A stretch of 64,000 nucleotides of DNA from the NCBI GenBank assembly GCA_032334055.1, contig JAUOZS010000001.1, forward strand, positions 620,001 through 684,000, read 5' to 3'. The translations under genes were made by a program, and so were the position numbers. The notes under the pieces are model-generated. The model had not been told where the DNA came from. It made no database searches and was given only the letters and a program-made list of their open reading frames with translations. This document shows, in pieces, positions 17,317-25,594 of this stretch; position 1 is the stretch's first letter, and every line of letters begins with the position of its first letter. Source of the stretch: Selenomonadales bacterium 4137-cl (lineage in GTDB: Bacteria; Bacillota; Negativicutes; Sporomusales; UBA7701).

Positions 17317-17603
17317 GGGAAAAGCAAATTGAGCAAAAGCTCATCCGGACGGTAAAGGCGGTTGGCGGTCTGGCTCTCAAGTTTACTTCGCCGGGGATGG
17401 ATGGAATGCCGGATCGCCTTGTTATTTTGCCAAGCAACAGGATCGCTTTCGTTGAGGTCAAAGCGCATGGAATGAAAACCCGGCCTTTGCAGATAAAGCG
17501 GCATGAACTGCTGCGGCGCCTGGGATGTAGGGTATACATCTTGGACGATGAGACGCAGATACAGCAATTGCTGTCAGAGATTAAGGGAGGTGATGCCACA
17601 TGA
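17313..17603 (+). CDS. VRR-NUC domain nuclease
   Basis: A 96-residue stand-alone VRR-NUC protein. EKQIEQKLIRTVKAVGGLALK is followed by the catalytic GMPDRLVILPSNRIAFVEVKA (D and E-x-K set of the PD-(D/E)XK fold), and QIKRHELLRRLGCRVYILDD. Such small nucleases are standard in clostridial phages next to an SNF2 helicase and may resolve branched replication DNA. The ATG at 17313 overlaps the upstream stop; the longer open frame is a shadow. Confidence 0.88.
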   Translation: MREKQIEQKLIRTVKAVGGLALKFTSPGMDGMPDRLVILPSNRIAFVEVKAHGMKTRPLQIKRHELLRRLGCRVYILDDETQIQQLLSEIKGGDAT

Positions 17604-18968
17604 AGTTCATACCGCACGAGTATCAGCAGTACGCGATCGACTATCTTCTGGAAAAGCCTGTCGCGGCGATATTTCTCGATATGGGCTTGGGTTAGCAAAA
17701 CCGTGATCACCCTGTCAGCCATCTTCGACCTGACCTTGGACAGCTTTCAAATCCGAAAAGTCCTGGTCGTAGCACCACTCCGTGTCGCCAGAGACACCTG
17801 GTTCGCTGAGATTGAGAAATGGGATCACCTTCGCGCTCTGACTTATTCCGTCGCCGTTGGGACGGAAGCCGAGCGCAAGGCGGCTCTTAGGCAGAAAGCC
17901 CAAATCTACCTCATCAACCGGGACAATGTACCGTGGCTTATTCCTGATAGCGGACTGACTTTTGACTTTGACATGATTGTGGTTGATGAATTGTCATCCT
18001 TCAAATCACATCAGGCCAAGCGCTTCAAAAGCCTTATGAAAGTCAGGCCGGGTGTTCGAAGGATTGTGGGGCTGACCGGCACTCCTTCTTCCAACGGCTT
18101 AATGGACTTATGGGCGGAGTTTAGGCTACTCGATATGGGGCAGCGGCTGGGGCGTTTTATCGGAAACTACCGAAATAGCTACTTCGTGCCGGACAAGCGC
18201 AACCAGCAGATGGTGTTTTCCTATAAGCCCAGACCCGGCGCGGAGGAAGCCATCTACCGCCAAATTTCCGACATCACCATCAGCATGAAGAACACAGATT
18301 ACCTGAAGCTGCCGGAATTGGTGATGAACGAAGTCACAGTGCGGTTGTCGGATGATGAGTGGCGACACTACCAAACCCTAAAAGACGAGATGGTGCTTTC
18401 CCTGAAAGGCAAGGAAATTGACGCCGCCAACGCCGCCGCCCTGTCGGGCAAGCTGCTACAGATGGCCAACGGCGCGGTTTATGATGAGAGTGGCATCGTT
18501 GCTCACATTCATGACCGCAAGATGGAGGCATTGGAAGATATACTTGAAGCGGCAAATGGCAAGCCGGTTCTTATCGCCTACTGGTTCAAGCACGATCTTA
18601 AGCGGATACTGGAGCACTTTCCGGGTGAGCAGCTGCACAGCGAGGATTCGATTCGCCGCTGGAATGCTGGGAAGATCCCGGTGGCCCTGATTCATCCGGC
18701 ATCAGCGGGGCATGGTTTAAATCTGCAGGCGGGCGGCTCCGCCCTCGTGTGGTTCAGTTTAACGTGGAGCCTGGAGCTTTATCAGCAGACGAACGCCAGG
18801 CTCTGGCGGCAGGGACAAAAAGAAACTGTTGTGGTTCATCACATCATTGCCAAGGATACGATCGATGAGAACGTCATGGCGGCGTTGGTTAAAAAGGAAG
18901 TTGGACAGACAGCGCTGTTACAGGCGGTTAAAGCAAGAGTTGGGAGGGGCGAATATGAGTATCGATGA
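17600..18968 (+). pseudogene. SNF2-type DEAD/DEAH helicase, frameshifted in Walker A
   Basis: The first frame (17600-17695) reads MKFIPHEYQQYAIDYLLEKP up to DMGLG and then stops at TAG. The second frame resumes with KTVITLSAIF and continues to 18968 through motif II-like VVDELSSFKS and a motif VI-like QTNARLWRQGQ. Four extra bases (TTAG or TAGC, at about 17692-17697) split the expected GLGKT. Without them the gene is exactly 455 codons. Even a +1 shift at the TAG would insert a residue into the ATP-binding loop, so the ATPase is probably dead. A new start at GTG 17703 would lack the P-loop. Confidence 0.82.
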
Positions 18969-19593
18969 TATCGGGGCAAGGAGACTTATTGCCAGCATTC
19001 TGAAGAAAGCCTGTGACGATTATGCAAGCGACAAAGGATGCCCAGAGTGGTGTTCGTTTAAAGATACGTGTAAGCTGAAGCAATTTGATGCCGAACACTG
19101 CGATGCCAAGCGCTTTATTCACTCCGCCTGGTGCGCGACGCTTTGTGACGGTCTGAATATTGACTATGAGGAATATGTGGCAGTTTGCATCAAAAAGCAT
19201 CGGCTTAGTAAGAATACATTCAAGTTTGTCGAACAGGAAATCCGCCAGTATAAAAATAACTTGAAGGAATTGAACCGACTCAAAAACGATATTATCCTGG
19301 AAGCGCCAGAAAAACAGGAAGGTCGGAGTAATGCGATTGGCAACAGTACTGCCAGCAAAGCCATCAAGATCAGTATGGACCGAAAAATTGTCGAGTTGGA
19401 GAGAACACAAAAAGCGATTGAAACAATCTACCAGCGTCTGTGTCATGATAAGCAGGCTGTCATGGAGGAGTATTGGAAGAGCCGGTACACGACTTCCGGA
19501 CTCGCGGACAAGCTTGGAGTAGATGAGCGTACTATTCGGCGGTGGAAACAGTACATCGTTTACTCTGTGGCGGCAGAACTAAATTATTTGTAA
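18955..19593 (+). CDS. RinA/sigma-like late phage transcription regulator
   Basis: A 212-residue protein. The N-terminal part (about 1-75) has eight cysteines (CPEWCSFKDTCKLKQFDAEHC and WCATLC), suggesting a metal-binding module. The middle is a long polar helix region. The C-terminal 60 residues resemble the RinA/ArpU-type HTH (QAVMEEYWKSR, SGLADKLGVDERTIRRWK). Proteins in this position activate phage late genes. The ATG at 18955 overlaps the helicase end by 14 bases. The exact subfamily is uncertain. Confidence 0.75.
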   Translation: MSIDDIGARRLIASILKKACDDYASDKGCPEWCSFKDTCKLKQFDAEHCDAKRFIHSAWCATLCDGLNIDYEEYVAVCIKKHRLSKNTFKFVEQEIRQYKNNLKELNRLKNDIILEAPEKQEGRSNAIGNSTASKAIKISMDRKIVELERTQKAIETIYQRLCHDKQAVMEEYWKSRYTTSGLADKLGVDERTIRRWKQYIVYSVAAELNYL

Positions 19594-19666
19594 AATGTCC
19601 GCCAATGTCCGTTTTGGGGTGTTTTTAGGGTGTAAGATTATATCATGGAAGAATAATCGAGATGAG

Positions 19667-19703
19667 AAAGTCCTTGGAGCAACAAGCTTTGAGGGCTTTT
19701 CTT
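19667..19703 (+). terminator. Terminator after the early operon
   Basis: AAAGTCCTTGGAGC (19667-19680) pairs with GCTTTGAGGGCTTT (19686-19699, several G-T pairs) around an AACAA loop, followed by T residues. It ends the long early transcript. Confidence 0.72.
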
Positions 19704-19725
19704 TATGCAAAGGTGGCTGCTAGTC

Positions 19726-20079
19726 ATGCCCACGAAACCTAAGCGACCGTGCAAGCATCCTGGATGCCCGCGTTTGACAAACGATCGTTATTGCGACCAG
19801 CATGCCAAACTCCATATTGGCGATAGAGCGAACGCCTTTGAGCGAGGCTATAGCAGTCGATGGCAGAAAGCTAGAAAACGATTCTTGGTAAAGCATTCTC
19901 TTTGTGCAGAGTGCGAGCGGACTGGAAAACTGACGCCGGCAACGGTTGCAGATCATATCAAGCCGCATCGTGGAGATACGGCGTTATTCTGGGACGAGAA
20001 TAACTGGCAACCGCTTTGTAAGAAGTGCCACGACAGGAAAACCCGGACGAGGGATCAGCATCAGGAATATAACTACTAA
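19726..20079 (+). CDS. HNH endonuclease
   Basis: A 117-residue HNH nuclease. A zinc-binding CxxxC pair in CKHPGCPRL is followed by ERGYSSRWQKARKRFLVKH, CAECERTG, VADHIKPHRGD and WQPLCKKCHDRKT, the HNH core with bound metal. In HK97-like phages this gene sits just before the terminase and assists DNA cleavage in packaging. The ATG at 19726 is preferred over 19705 because of AAAGGTGG (19710-19717). The packaging genes here are 5.5 kb downstream. Confidence 0.9.
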   Translation: MPTKPKRPCKHPGCPRLTNDRYCDQHAKLHIGDRANAFERGYSSRWQKARKRFLVKHSLCAECERTGKLTPATVADHIKPHRGDTALFWDENNWQPLCKKCHDRKTRTRDQHQEYNY

Positions 20080-20383
20080 CAATCATGCTAAGAAACGACT
20101 GTGAGCCGAGGGGAGGGGCGGGTCCAATCTCTACGGCCTTTACCCCCCAGACCGCCGCCCCCCTTCGCGTGAAAAATCGCAGAATTAGGCAGGGGGGATA
20201 CCCGATGAGCGTTGGAACACCTGCAAATTTTGAAAGAAATAGCGAAAACGCCAATGAAAATTAGCAACGGATGCATCGGCAGTTTTGCGCAATTATTACG
20301 GTTAAGGCTGTAAAACACTTGCCCAAATGCAAGGTTTTGCGGCCTTTTTCTATGCAAAGATTTTACGAAAAGGATGTGAAGCA
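20080..20383 (+). other. Intergenic region between HNH and Zn-ribbon genes
   Basis: A 304-base stretch that begins GC-rich (C and G runs around 20115-20205) and ends AT-rich. The only start with a ribosome-like site is a 19-codon ORF at 20205-20264, too short to assign. A hairpin-like AAGGTTTTGCGGCCTTTTT near 20330 may terminate transcription. The GC-rich part could be a remnant of a gene deleted next to HNH; nothing in it could be identified. Confidence 0.4.
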
Positions 20384-20866
20384 ATGACGAGTGTCCAGGA
20401 AAAACAGATACGGAATTTCCGGATGAAAGGAATCGGCTACAAAGCCATTGCTTCCATTCTTGGACTTTCTCGTGATGTGGTTCGCAACTACTGCAAAAGC
20501 CATGGACTTGACGGTTATGCGACAGACGTGGTTGTGAATCTGAAAGAACAGATGCAGCAAGGCGACGTTTGCGGATACTGCGGTACAGTCATTCTGCAGC
20601 CGGCGATAGGCCGAAAGCGAAAATTCTGCTCGGAAAAATGCAGGCGGGAATGGTGGGCCGCCCATCCGGAGGAGTCGCGTAAAAAGGAAGCGGCTTTTTA
20701 TGAAAAAACCTGCGTTTATTGCGGTCAGCATTTTACCGTATACGGCAACAAAAACAGAAGGTACTGCAGCCATGAATGTTATGTGCATGACAGGTTTTGG
20801 AGGGCGGAGGAAGGCAGAGAGCCATATGCAAGTCCCGCCCGATATGAGGAGGAAAAGCATGAGTGA
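20384..20866 (+). CDS. HTH plus double zinc-ribbon phage protein
   Basis: A 160-residue protein. The N-terminal HTH (residues about 5-40: IRNFRMKGIGYKAIASILG, LSRDVVRNYCKSHGL) resembles a sigma region 4 or resolvase-type HTH. Two cysteine pairs follow in each half: CGYCGTV..CSEKCRREW and CVYCGQHF..CSHECYVHD. It is common before orphan methyltransferases in clostridial prophages. It probably binds DNA; the target is unknown. Its end overlaps the ParB-methyltransferase start by 8 bases. Confidence 0.78.
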   Translation: MTSVQEKQIRNFRMKGIGYKAIASILGLSRDVVRNYCKSHGLDGYATDVVVNLKEQMQQGDVCGYCGTVILQPAIGRKRKFCSEKCRREWWAAHPEESRKKEAAFYEKTCVYCGQHFTVYGNKNRRYCSHECYVHDRFWRAEEGREPYASPARYEEEKHE

Positions 20867-22127
20867 AATGAAATGGCAGTCATTGTCGGTAGAGGTTCTT
20901 CGTCCGGCGGCATACAACCCGCGCAAAAAGCTGAAGGCGGGGGATAAGGAATACGAGAAAATCAAGAATTCCATTTTGGAATTTGGTTATGTGGAGCCCA
21001 TCATCGTGAACTACGACATGACGGTTATCGGCGGACACCAACGGCTGACGGTTCTGAAAGACCTGGGGTATGCCGAAGTGCAGTGTGTTGTGGTTGAAAT
21101 TAAAGATGAGAACAAGGTCAAGGCTCTGAATATTGCTCTCAATAAAATCACGGGAGCATGGAATGAACAGCTTCTTGCCGATTTGATCGTGGATTTGCAA
21201 ACGGCAAATTTCAATACGGATTTTACGGGTTTTGAAGCGCCGGAAATCGAACAGCTTTTCTCAAAGGTCCACAACAAGGAAATCAAGGAAGACGATTTCG
21301 ATGTGGACGCAGCCTTAAAGAAGCTGACCATTTCACAAAAAGGCGACATATGGCTGCTTGGCAGGCACCGGCTTATTTGTGGCGACGCTGTTTTACCGGA
21401 AACTTATACCGCCCTTATGGAGGGCAGCAAGGTCAATCTGGTGGTGACCGATCCGCCATATAACGTCAACGTGGAGGAAACCGCCGGGAAAATTAAAAAT
21501 GACAATATGCCGGATGCGGACTTTTACAAGTTCCTGTTCGCGGCGTTCGTCAATATGGAGCAGAACATGGAAAGCGACGCTTCCATCTATGTATTCCACG
21601 CTGACACCCAGGGGTTTAACTTCCGCAAAGCCTTTGCCGATGCCGGATTTTATCTTTCCGGGTGCTGCATCTGGAAGAAAAACGCGCTGGTTCTTGGCCG
21701 CTCTCCGTACCAATGGCAGCATGAGCCATGTCTGTTCGGATGGAAGAAGGGCGGCAGGCACCAATGGTACTCCGACCGCAAGCAGACCACCGTCTGGGAA
21801 TATGATCGCCCGAGATCCTCCAAAGAGCATCCGACAATGAAGCCGGTGGCTTTAATGGCTTACCCGATTCAGAATTCCAGCATGAGCAATTGCATTGTGC
21901 TTGACCCCTTTCTGGGAAGCGGCTCCACGCTGATTGCCTGCGAGCAGACGGGACGCATTTGCTATGGCATTGAACTGGATGAGAAATTTGCAGACGTCAT
22001 CGTTAATCGTTTTGTTGAAGCCGTCGGGGATTCATCCGGCGTCTTTTTGCTGCGTGACGGGATTCGAATTCCCTACGATGAAGTCCGGAAAGCGGCGGCC
22101 GATACAAGTGAAGAGACAGAAATGTAA
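20859..22127 (+). CDS. ParB-like domain fused to DNA adenine/cytosine-N4 methyltransferase
   Basis: A 422-residue protein. A ParB/Sulfiredoxin-like N-terminal domain (about 10-110, with YNPRK and VIGGHQRLTVLKDLGY) joins a beta-class amino-methyltransferase. The catalytic motif is TDPPYNVN (about residue 206) and the SAM motif DPFLGSGSTLIACEQTGR is near the C-terminus. No restriction partner is adjacent, so it is an orphan, probably protecting phage DNA from host restriction or marking it. The ATG at 20859 follows GAGGAGG. Confidence 0.92.
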   Translation: MSEMKWQSLSVEVLRPAAYNPRKKLKAGDKEYEKIKNSILEFGYVEPIIVNYDMTVIGGHQRLTVLKDLGYAEVQCVVVEIKDENKVKALNIALNKITGAWNEQLLADLIVDLQTANFNTDFTGFEAPEIEQLFSKVHNKEIKEDDFDVDAALKKLTISQKGDIWLLGRHRLICGDAVLPETYTALMEGSKVNLVVTDPPYNVNVEETAGKIKNDNMPDADFYKFLFAAFVNMEQNMESDASIYVFHADTQGFNFRKAFADAGFYLSGCCIWKKNALVLGRSPYQWQHEPCLFGWKKGGRHQWYSDRKQTTVWEYDRPRSSKEHPTMKPVALMAYPIQNSSMSNCIVLDPFLGSGSTLIACEQTGRICYGIELDEKFADVIVNRFVEAVGDSSGVFLLRDGIRIPYDEVRKAAADTSEETEM

Positions 22128-22174
22128 GGCATGGAGTGTTCCGTGCCTTTTGCTTTTGAAAGGGGCGGACAATC

Positions 22175-23368
22175 ATGGCTGATGCAAGGCAGCTTACTTT
22201 TATCGATTTCTTTTCCGGCATCGGCGGTTTTCGCCGGGGCTTGGAACTGGCCGGCATGAAGTGTGTCGGATTTAGCGAAAACGACAAATTTGCGGTGCGG
22301 TCTTACCGCGCTATGTATAATACGGAAGGAGAATGGTATGGAGGTGACATCACGAAACTCCGAGCAGATGATATTCCTCAAGCAGATATATGGACTGCGG
22401 GAAGTCCTTGTCAAAACCTCTCTGTTGCAGGAGGAAGAAGCGGGCTTCACGGTGACCGAAGCGGACTGTTTTTTGACTTCGTTGACCTCCTCAAAAGCAA
22501 AGCGGAAGAAGATAAACCCGAATGGGTTATCCTCGAAAATGTTAAAGGCCTTTTATCTAGCAATGCCGGATGGGATTTCCTCGAATATCTCTGTGAGCTG
22601 GCCAAAGCTGGGTACGATGTCCAGTGGCAGATTTTCAATTCCAAAGATTACGGAGTCCCCCAAAACCGGGAGCGGGTGTATACTGTCGGACATCTTGGAA
22701 GCCGCGGTCGACGAGAAATACTACCTTTCGGACGAGAGAGCGGCAGCGGTCTTAGGCAAATTATCGGCGGGATGCAAGGCTACCGGGTGTATGACCCAGC
22801 TGGAATAAGCGTGGCTTTGGCCAGCCAGGCGGGCGGTGCCGGGGCAAAAACCGGCCTGTATTTTGTAAACCGGCCGACGATTGGCCGGTATAAAGCAAGC
22901 GATTGCTGCCAAACGCTGAAGGCGAGGGACTATAAAGCGCCGGTCATGGCTATTCAGAAGACCCATGGCGCTACCACCACCATCAAGCAGGAGGAAACCG
23001 GGAGCCTGCAAGCCGCGCGGCTTGATAAAATTCCCTGCGTGATGCCGGTTCTGACGCCGGACCGGAAAGAAAAAAGGCAGAACGGCAGGCGGCTTAAAGA
23101 CCCGGATGAGCCGATGTTCACTCTCACGGGGCAGGACAGACACGGCGTAGCCGCCCTGGAACACGCCCGTTTTCGGATACGGCGGCTAACTCCCAAGGAG
23201 TGCTGGCGCTTGCAGGGGTTTTCCGATGAACTGTTTGAGAAAGCCAAGGCGGTAAACTCCGATTCGCAGCTTTACAAGCAGGCCGGCAATGCGGTCACTG
23301 TAAATGTGGCGTTTGAAGTTGCCTGCGCATTGCTAATTTCAACTTTGACGGAAGCTATGGAGGTGTGA
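22175..23368 (+). CDS. dcm: DNA (cytosine-5-)-methyltransferase, orphan
   Basis: A 397-residue C5 methyltransferase with all key motifs in order: FIDFFSGIGGFRRGL (SAM, I), AGSPCQNLSVAGG (catalytic Cys, IV), VILENVKGLLS (VI), PQNRERVYTVG (VIII), then a target-recognition region (about 185-330) and RLTPKECWRLQGF plus QAGNAVTVNV (IX-X). No restriction gene is nearby. With the preceding amino-methyltransferase it gives the phage two DNA marks, which fits evasion of host restriction. A 181-aa ORF inside it in another frame is a shadow. Confidence 0.95.
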   Translation: MADARQLTFIDFFSGIGGFRRGLELAGMKCVGFSENDKFAVRSYRAMYNTEGEWYGGDITKLRADDIPQADIWTAGSPCQNLSVAGGRSGLHGDRSGLFFDFVDLLKSKAEEDKPEWVILENVKGLLSSNAGWDFLEYLCELAKAGYDVQWQIFNSKDYGVPQNRERVYTVGHLGSRGRREILPFGRESGSGLRQIIGGMQGYRVYDPAGISVALASQAGGAGAKTGLYFVNRPTIGRYKASDCCQTLKARDYKAPVMAIQKTHGATTTIKQEETGSLQAARLDKIPCVMPVLTPDRKEKRQNGRRLKDPDEPMFTLTGQDRHGVAALEHARFRIRRLTPKECWRLQGFSDELFEKAKAVNSDSQLYKQAGNAVTVNVAFEVACALLISTLTEAMEV

Positions 23369-23372
23369 TTCT

Positions 23373-23711
23373 GTGGAACCGACCCGGAGAACTGATTTTG
23401 TCCTATTTATTCAAGATAAGTTCGAGGAAATTCAAAAGCTGTTTGCCAGAAAAAATGAAGGCTATGGCGCGAGCGGCGATCTTTTCTGGAATTTTCGCCA
23501 GACTGCCGAGCGGCTATACCCAGCAATGTATGCTCAGGACCCTTTCGCCGCCATGTTCCTGGTGGCCGAAACGCTAGTGGACAAGCACAACGTAGCGCTG
23601 GCCAAAGGCATTACGGTCAGCGAATGCGAAGAACGTCTGCTGGATCGGATTGTATATTCTCTGCTGCAGCTGAAAATGGTCTATGACCGCTCCGAGAGCC
23701 AGGAATCGTAA
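23373..23711 (+). CDS. DUF1599/Nmad1-like protein
   Basis: A 112-residue helical protein with FARKNEGYGASGDLFWNF and later AMFLVAETLVDKHNVALAKG and LLDRIVYSLLQLK. The KNxxYG and helical pattern resemble the nucleotide-modification-associated domain 1 (DUF1599) found beside phage DNA-modification genes, which matches its place after two methyltransferases. The match is by eye and moderate. It starts with GTG at 23373 after AGGTGTGA; no in-frame ATG is near. Confidence 0.6.
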   Translation: MEPTRRTDFVLFIQDKFEEIQKLFARKNEGYGASGDLFWNFRQTAERLYPAMYAQDPFAAMFLVAETLVDKHNVALAKGITVSECEERLLDRIVYSLLQLKMVYDRSESQES

Positions 23712-23720
23712 ATGTGCGGG

Positions 23721-23790
23721 TATATTTGCCAAAAAGCTTGCTATTATCTGTGTTTAGAGTGATATATGGTGTAACGAAAAACACAGGAGG
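23721..23790 (+). promoter_or_regulatory. Duplicated promoter-leader element, copy 1
   Basis: TTGCTA (23738-23743), a 17-base spacer and GATATA (23761-23766), then the ribosome site AGGAGG. CTGTGTTT (23748-23755) in the spacer is complementary to AAACACAG (23779-23786) next to the ribosome site. The same arrangement recurs at 24180-24249 (see that entry). Confidence 0.65.
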
Positions 23791-23798
23791 TGCTTAGC

Positions 23799-24110
23799 AT
23801 GAAAGCGCATTTTGGCAGGAAAATACCCAACCTTGAAGCCCTAAAAGCCGCCACCCGGCAGGCCAAACAAGAAAAACATTCCGGTTCGGCCTACACGGTA
23901 GTCAGGGAGATTGAATTCAGCGACGAGGAATTCAAGAATTTTGCCGAGGACTTGCTGGAGGATCAGCCTTGGATCGGCGGAACAGACGGCGGGATGAACC
24001 AAGCCGGGGAAATCCGGTGCATTCGGGTGAGAAACGCCCAGACGGGCGAGCGGATTTTGGTGAACAGCGAAGGCTACGATTACCCAAGATACACAGCCAT
24101 CGAGGAATAA
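23799..24110 (+). CDS. Hypothetical phage protein, DUF6329-like (103 aa)
   Basis: The 103-residue product starts MKAHFGRKIPNLEALKAATR and contains VREIEFSDEEFKNFAEDLL and QAGEIRCIRVRNAQTGERIL, a small alpha/beta fold. It resembles small uncharacterised proteins (DUF6329) in clostridial prophages. The ATG at 23799 follows AGGAGGTG. It forms its own cassette with a duplicated promoter before it and a terminator after it, so it is expressed apart from its neighbours. Function unknown. Confidence 0.7.
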   Translation: MKAHFGRKIPNLEALKAATRQAKQEKHSGSAYTVVREIEFSDEEFKNFAEDLLEDQPWIGGTDGGMNQAGEIRCIRVRNAQTGERILVNSEGYDYPRYTAIEE

Positions 24111-24129
24111 AAAACAGAACCATTAGGAG

Positions 24130-24152
24130 CGGGCCGAAAGGCCTGTTTCTTT
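24130..24152 (+). terminator. Terminator with GAAA tetraloop
   Basis: CGGGCC (24130-24135), loop GAAA, then GGCCTG (24140-24145, one G-T pair), followed by TTTCTTT. It closes the 23799-24110 cassette. Confidence 0.78.
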
Positions 24153-24179
24153 GTTGTTCCGATTTAGGAAAAAGCTGAT

Positions 24180-24249
24180 TATATTTGCACATTCCGCTTG
24201 CTAATTCCTGTGTTTAGAGTGATATATAGACTACCAAAACACAGGGAGG
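24180..24249 (+). promoter_or_regulatory. Duplicated promoter-leader element, copy 2
   Basis: TTGCTA (24198-24203), a 17-base spacer and GATATA (24221-24226). CCTGTGTTT (24207-24215) is complementary to AAACACAGG (24237-24245) beside the ribosome site. About 70 bases align with 23721-23790, including TATATTTGC and GTGTTTAGAGTGATATAT. The left arm lies between -35 and -10, so the dyad may be an operator rather than an mRNA hairpin. Confidence 0.65.
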
Positions 24250-24256
24250 GAAAACC

Positions 24257-24454
24257 ATGAGAATTCAAAAAGGCGACCGGTTTAAAGCCACCTACTCAAA
24301 GCAAGGTTATGTAATTGTTGGAAAATGGGGCGGCAACCTGGTGCTTGCCCCGACTGCAAAGGACAATGACGAATGCCTGATCTACTCGGTTGGCGAAATT
24401 GAAGAATTGGTGAACACCTTAAAATGGATTCGGGAAGCGGGGTGTGAACAATGA
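24257..24454 (+). CDS. Hypothetical phage protein (65 aa)
   Basis: Starts MRIQKGDRFKATYSKQGYVI and continues VGKWGGNLVLAPT, a short beta-rich fold that looks SH3-like, with an acidic C-terminal helix. No family is assigned. It is driven by the second duplicated promoter and overlaps the following gene by 4 bases. Confidence 0.7.
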   Translation: MRIQKGDRFKATYSKQGYVIVGKWGGNLVLAPTAKDNDECLIYSVGEIEELVNTLKWIREAGCEQ

Positions 24455-25269
24455 CTCGCAAAGAACTGGTGCAGGCGCTGGAAACAAAATGGGGAGTCAA
24501 AGCAAACTATCTTGGCGTGCCAAGCTGCGCGTATGAAATCCATTGCGAAGCGGGAAGCTTCCTAATCGACCGCCATGGCGTGGTCAAAGATATGGAGGGG
24601 CGCGAGTTTTCCGCCGAGAAGCTATTGAGCCAGCCAAAAGCAAAACCAACTGAAGAGCCAGCGCCAATCGAACCGAGTGAACTGCAGATTGGGGAATATG
24701 TGGTTGAATTGCCGCTGGAAGGCCATACGGCGGTGAGCCTGCTGAACTTGGTCAACATGCTCGCCAGCAAGCAGCACTTGCTTGTCAGCGCCTTTGGCCT
24801 GACGGAGCCACTGATCGACACAAATTTAGCTGAGGACTTGCATCACAAGCCGATGGAGGACATGGATTCCTTTAAAACGGCCTGGACTGATGTAGAGACA
24901 CAGCGTTCCCTTGGCCTGGAAATGAATTTTGAAAAGCATACTCTGGCTATCAAGCTGTTAAAAGATAATCCGACACCGGACGAAATGGCGGCTTTTCTTG
25001 ACCTGGCGGCTTGCATGAATGAGAATGCCAGAAAGCTTAAGTATTCTTCCTTCAAACCCGCCCAAGAGGACAACCCCAAATACGCCATGCGAACCTGGCT
25101 GCTTCGGCTGGGTATGAGCGGCGACGCTTTCAAAAAGACCAGAAAAGTCCTGCTGGCCCGTCTTTCCGGCAGCGCCGCCTTTCGCACACCGGCAGAGGAG
25201 GAAAAGCATAAGACCCGCTTGCTGGCCAGAAAACAAAACCCGTGCGAGGAGGATGGCGATGTTTATTAA
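24451..25269 (+). CDS. Phage protein of the so-called 'virulence-related' family
   Basis: A 272-residue protein. The N-terminal 50 residues (MTRKELVQALETKWGVKANY, LGVPSCAYEI, SFLIDRHG) match a family often named 'virulence-related protein' in clostridial phages. A Pro/Lys-rich linker follows, then a helical domain with a second conserved block (KYAMRTWLLRLGMSGD, LLARLSGSAAFRTPAEEE). The family name has no experimental basis that I know of. It overlaps the genes on both sides and lies in the second promoter-driven cassette. Confidence 0.7.
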   Translation: MTRKELVQALETKWGVKANYLGVPSCAYEIHCEAGSFLIDRHGVVKDMEGREFSAEKLLSQPKAKPTEEPAPIEPSELQIGEYVVELPLEGHTAVSLLNLVNMLASKQHLLVSAFGLTEPLIDTNLAEDLHHKPMEDMDSFKTAWTDVETQRSLGLEMNFEKHTLAIKLLKDNPTPDEMAAFLDLAACMNENARKLKYSSFKPAQEDNPKYAMRTWLLRLGMSGDAFKKTRKVLLARLSGSAAFRTPAEEEKHKTRLLARKQNPCEEDGDVY

Positions 25270-25477
25270 AAGAGAAATAGTCGAGCGGCTGCGCAAGCAG
25301 TATCCCATTGGCACAAGGGTTGAGCTTGTGCGTATGAATGACGAGCAGGCGCCGCCCATTGGCACTCACGGAACGGTAAACGGCGTGGATGACCTTGGCA
25401 GCATTATGGTTTCCTGGGACAACGGCGGAAGCCTGAGCGTGGTTTACGGCGAGGATTTGTGCAGAAAGATAGACTGA
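25259..25477 (+). CDS. DUF4314 protein
   Basis: A 72-residue SH3/KOW-like DUF4314 protein: LRKQYPIGTRVELVRMNDE, APPIGTHGTVNGVDDLG and SIMVSWDNGGSLSVVYGED. The ATG at 25259 is preferred to 25253 because GAGGAGG (25246-25252) then sits at proper spacing. It is the usual partner of the preceding 'virulence-related' protein. Function unknown. Confidence 0.82.
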   Translation: MFIKREIVERLRKQYPIGTRVELVRMNDEQAPPIGTHGTVNGVDDLGSIMVSWDNGGSLSVVYGEDLCRKID

Positions 25478-25494
25478 AATAGCATATTAGGACG

Positions 25495-25557
25495 CGGCCC
25501 TTGCGGGGGCTGTTTCTTATACAACCATACACAAGGCTTCTTCGGAGGCCTTTTTTT
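25495..25557 (+). terminator. Two tandem terminators before the packaging genes
   Basis: The first is CGGCCC (25495-25500) with GGGCTG (25507-25512) followed by TTTCTT. The second and stronger is AAGGCTTC (25533-25540), loop TTCG, GAGGCCTT (25545-25552) followed by a T run to 25557. They insulate the accessory cassette from the late operon. Confidence 0.85.
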
Positions 25558-25594
25558 CGTGCCATGAAAGCTGATGAGAGGAGGTGAGGGGCTT

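Noticed and set aside
20205..20264. 19-codon ORF with G-rich upstream sequence
   Set aside because: Too short, with no known homologue; noted only within the intergenic entry.
22263..22808. 181-codon ORF within the C5-methyltransferase gene
   Set aside because: Out-of-frame shadow of a gene with all ten motifs.
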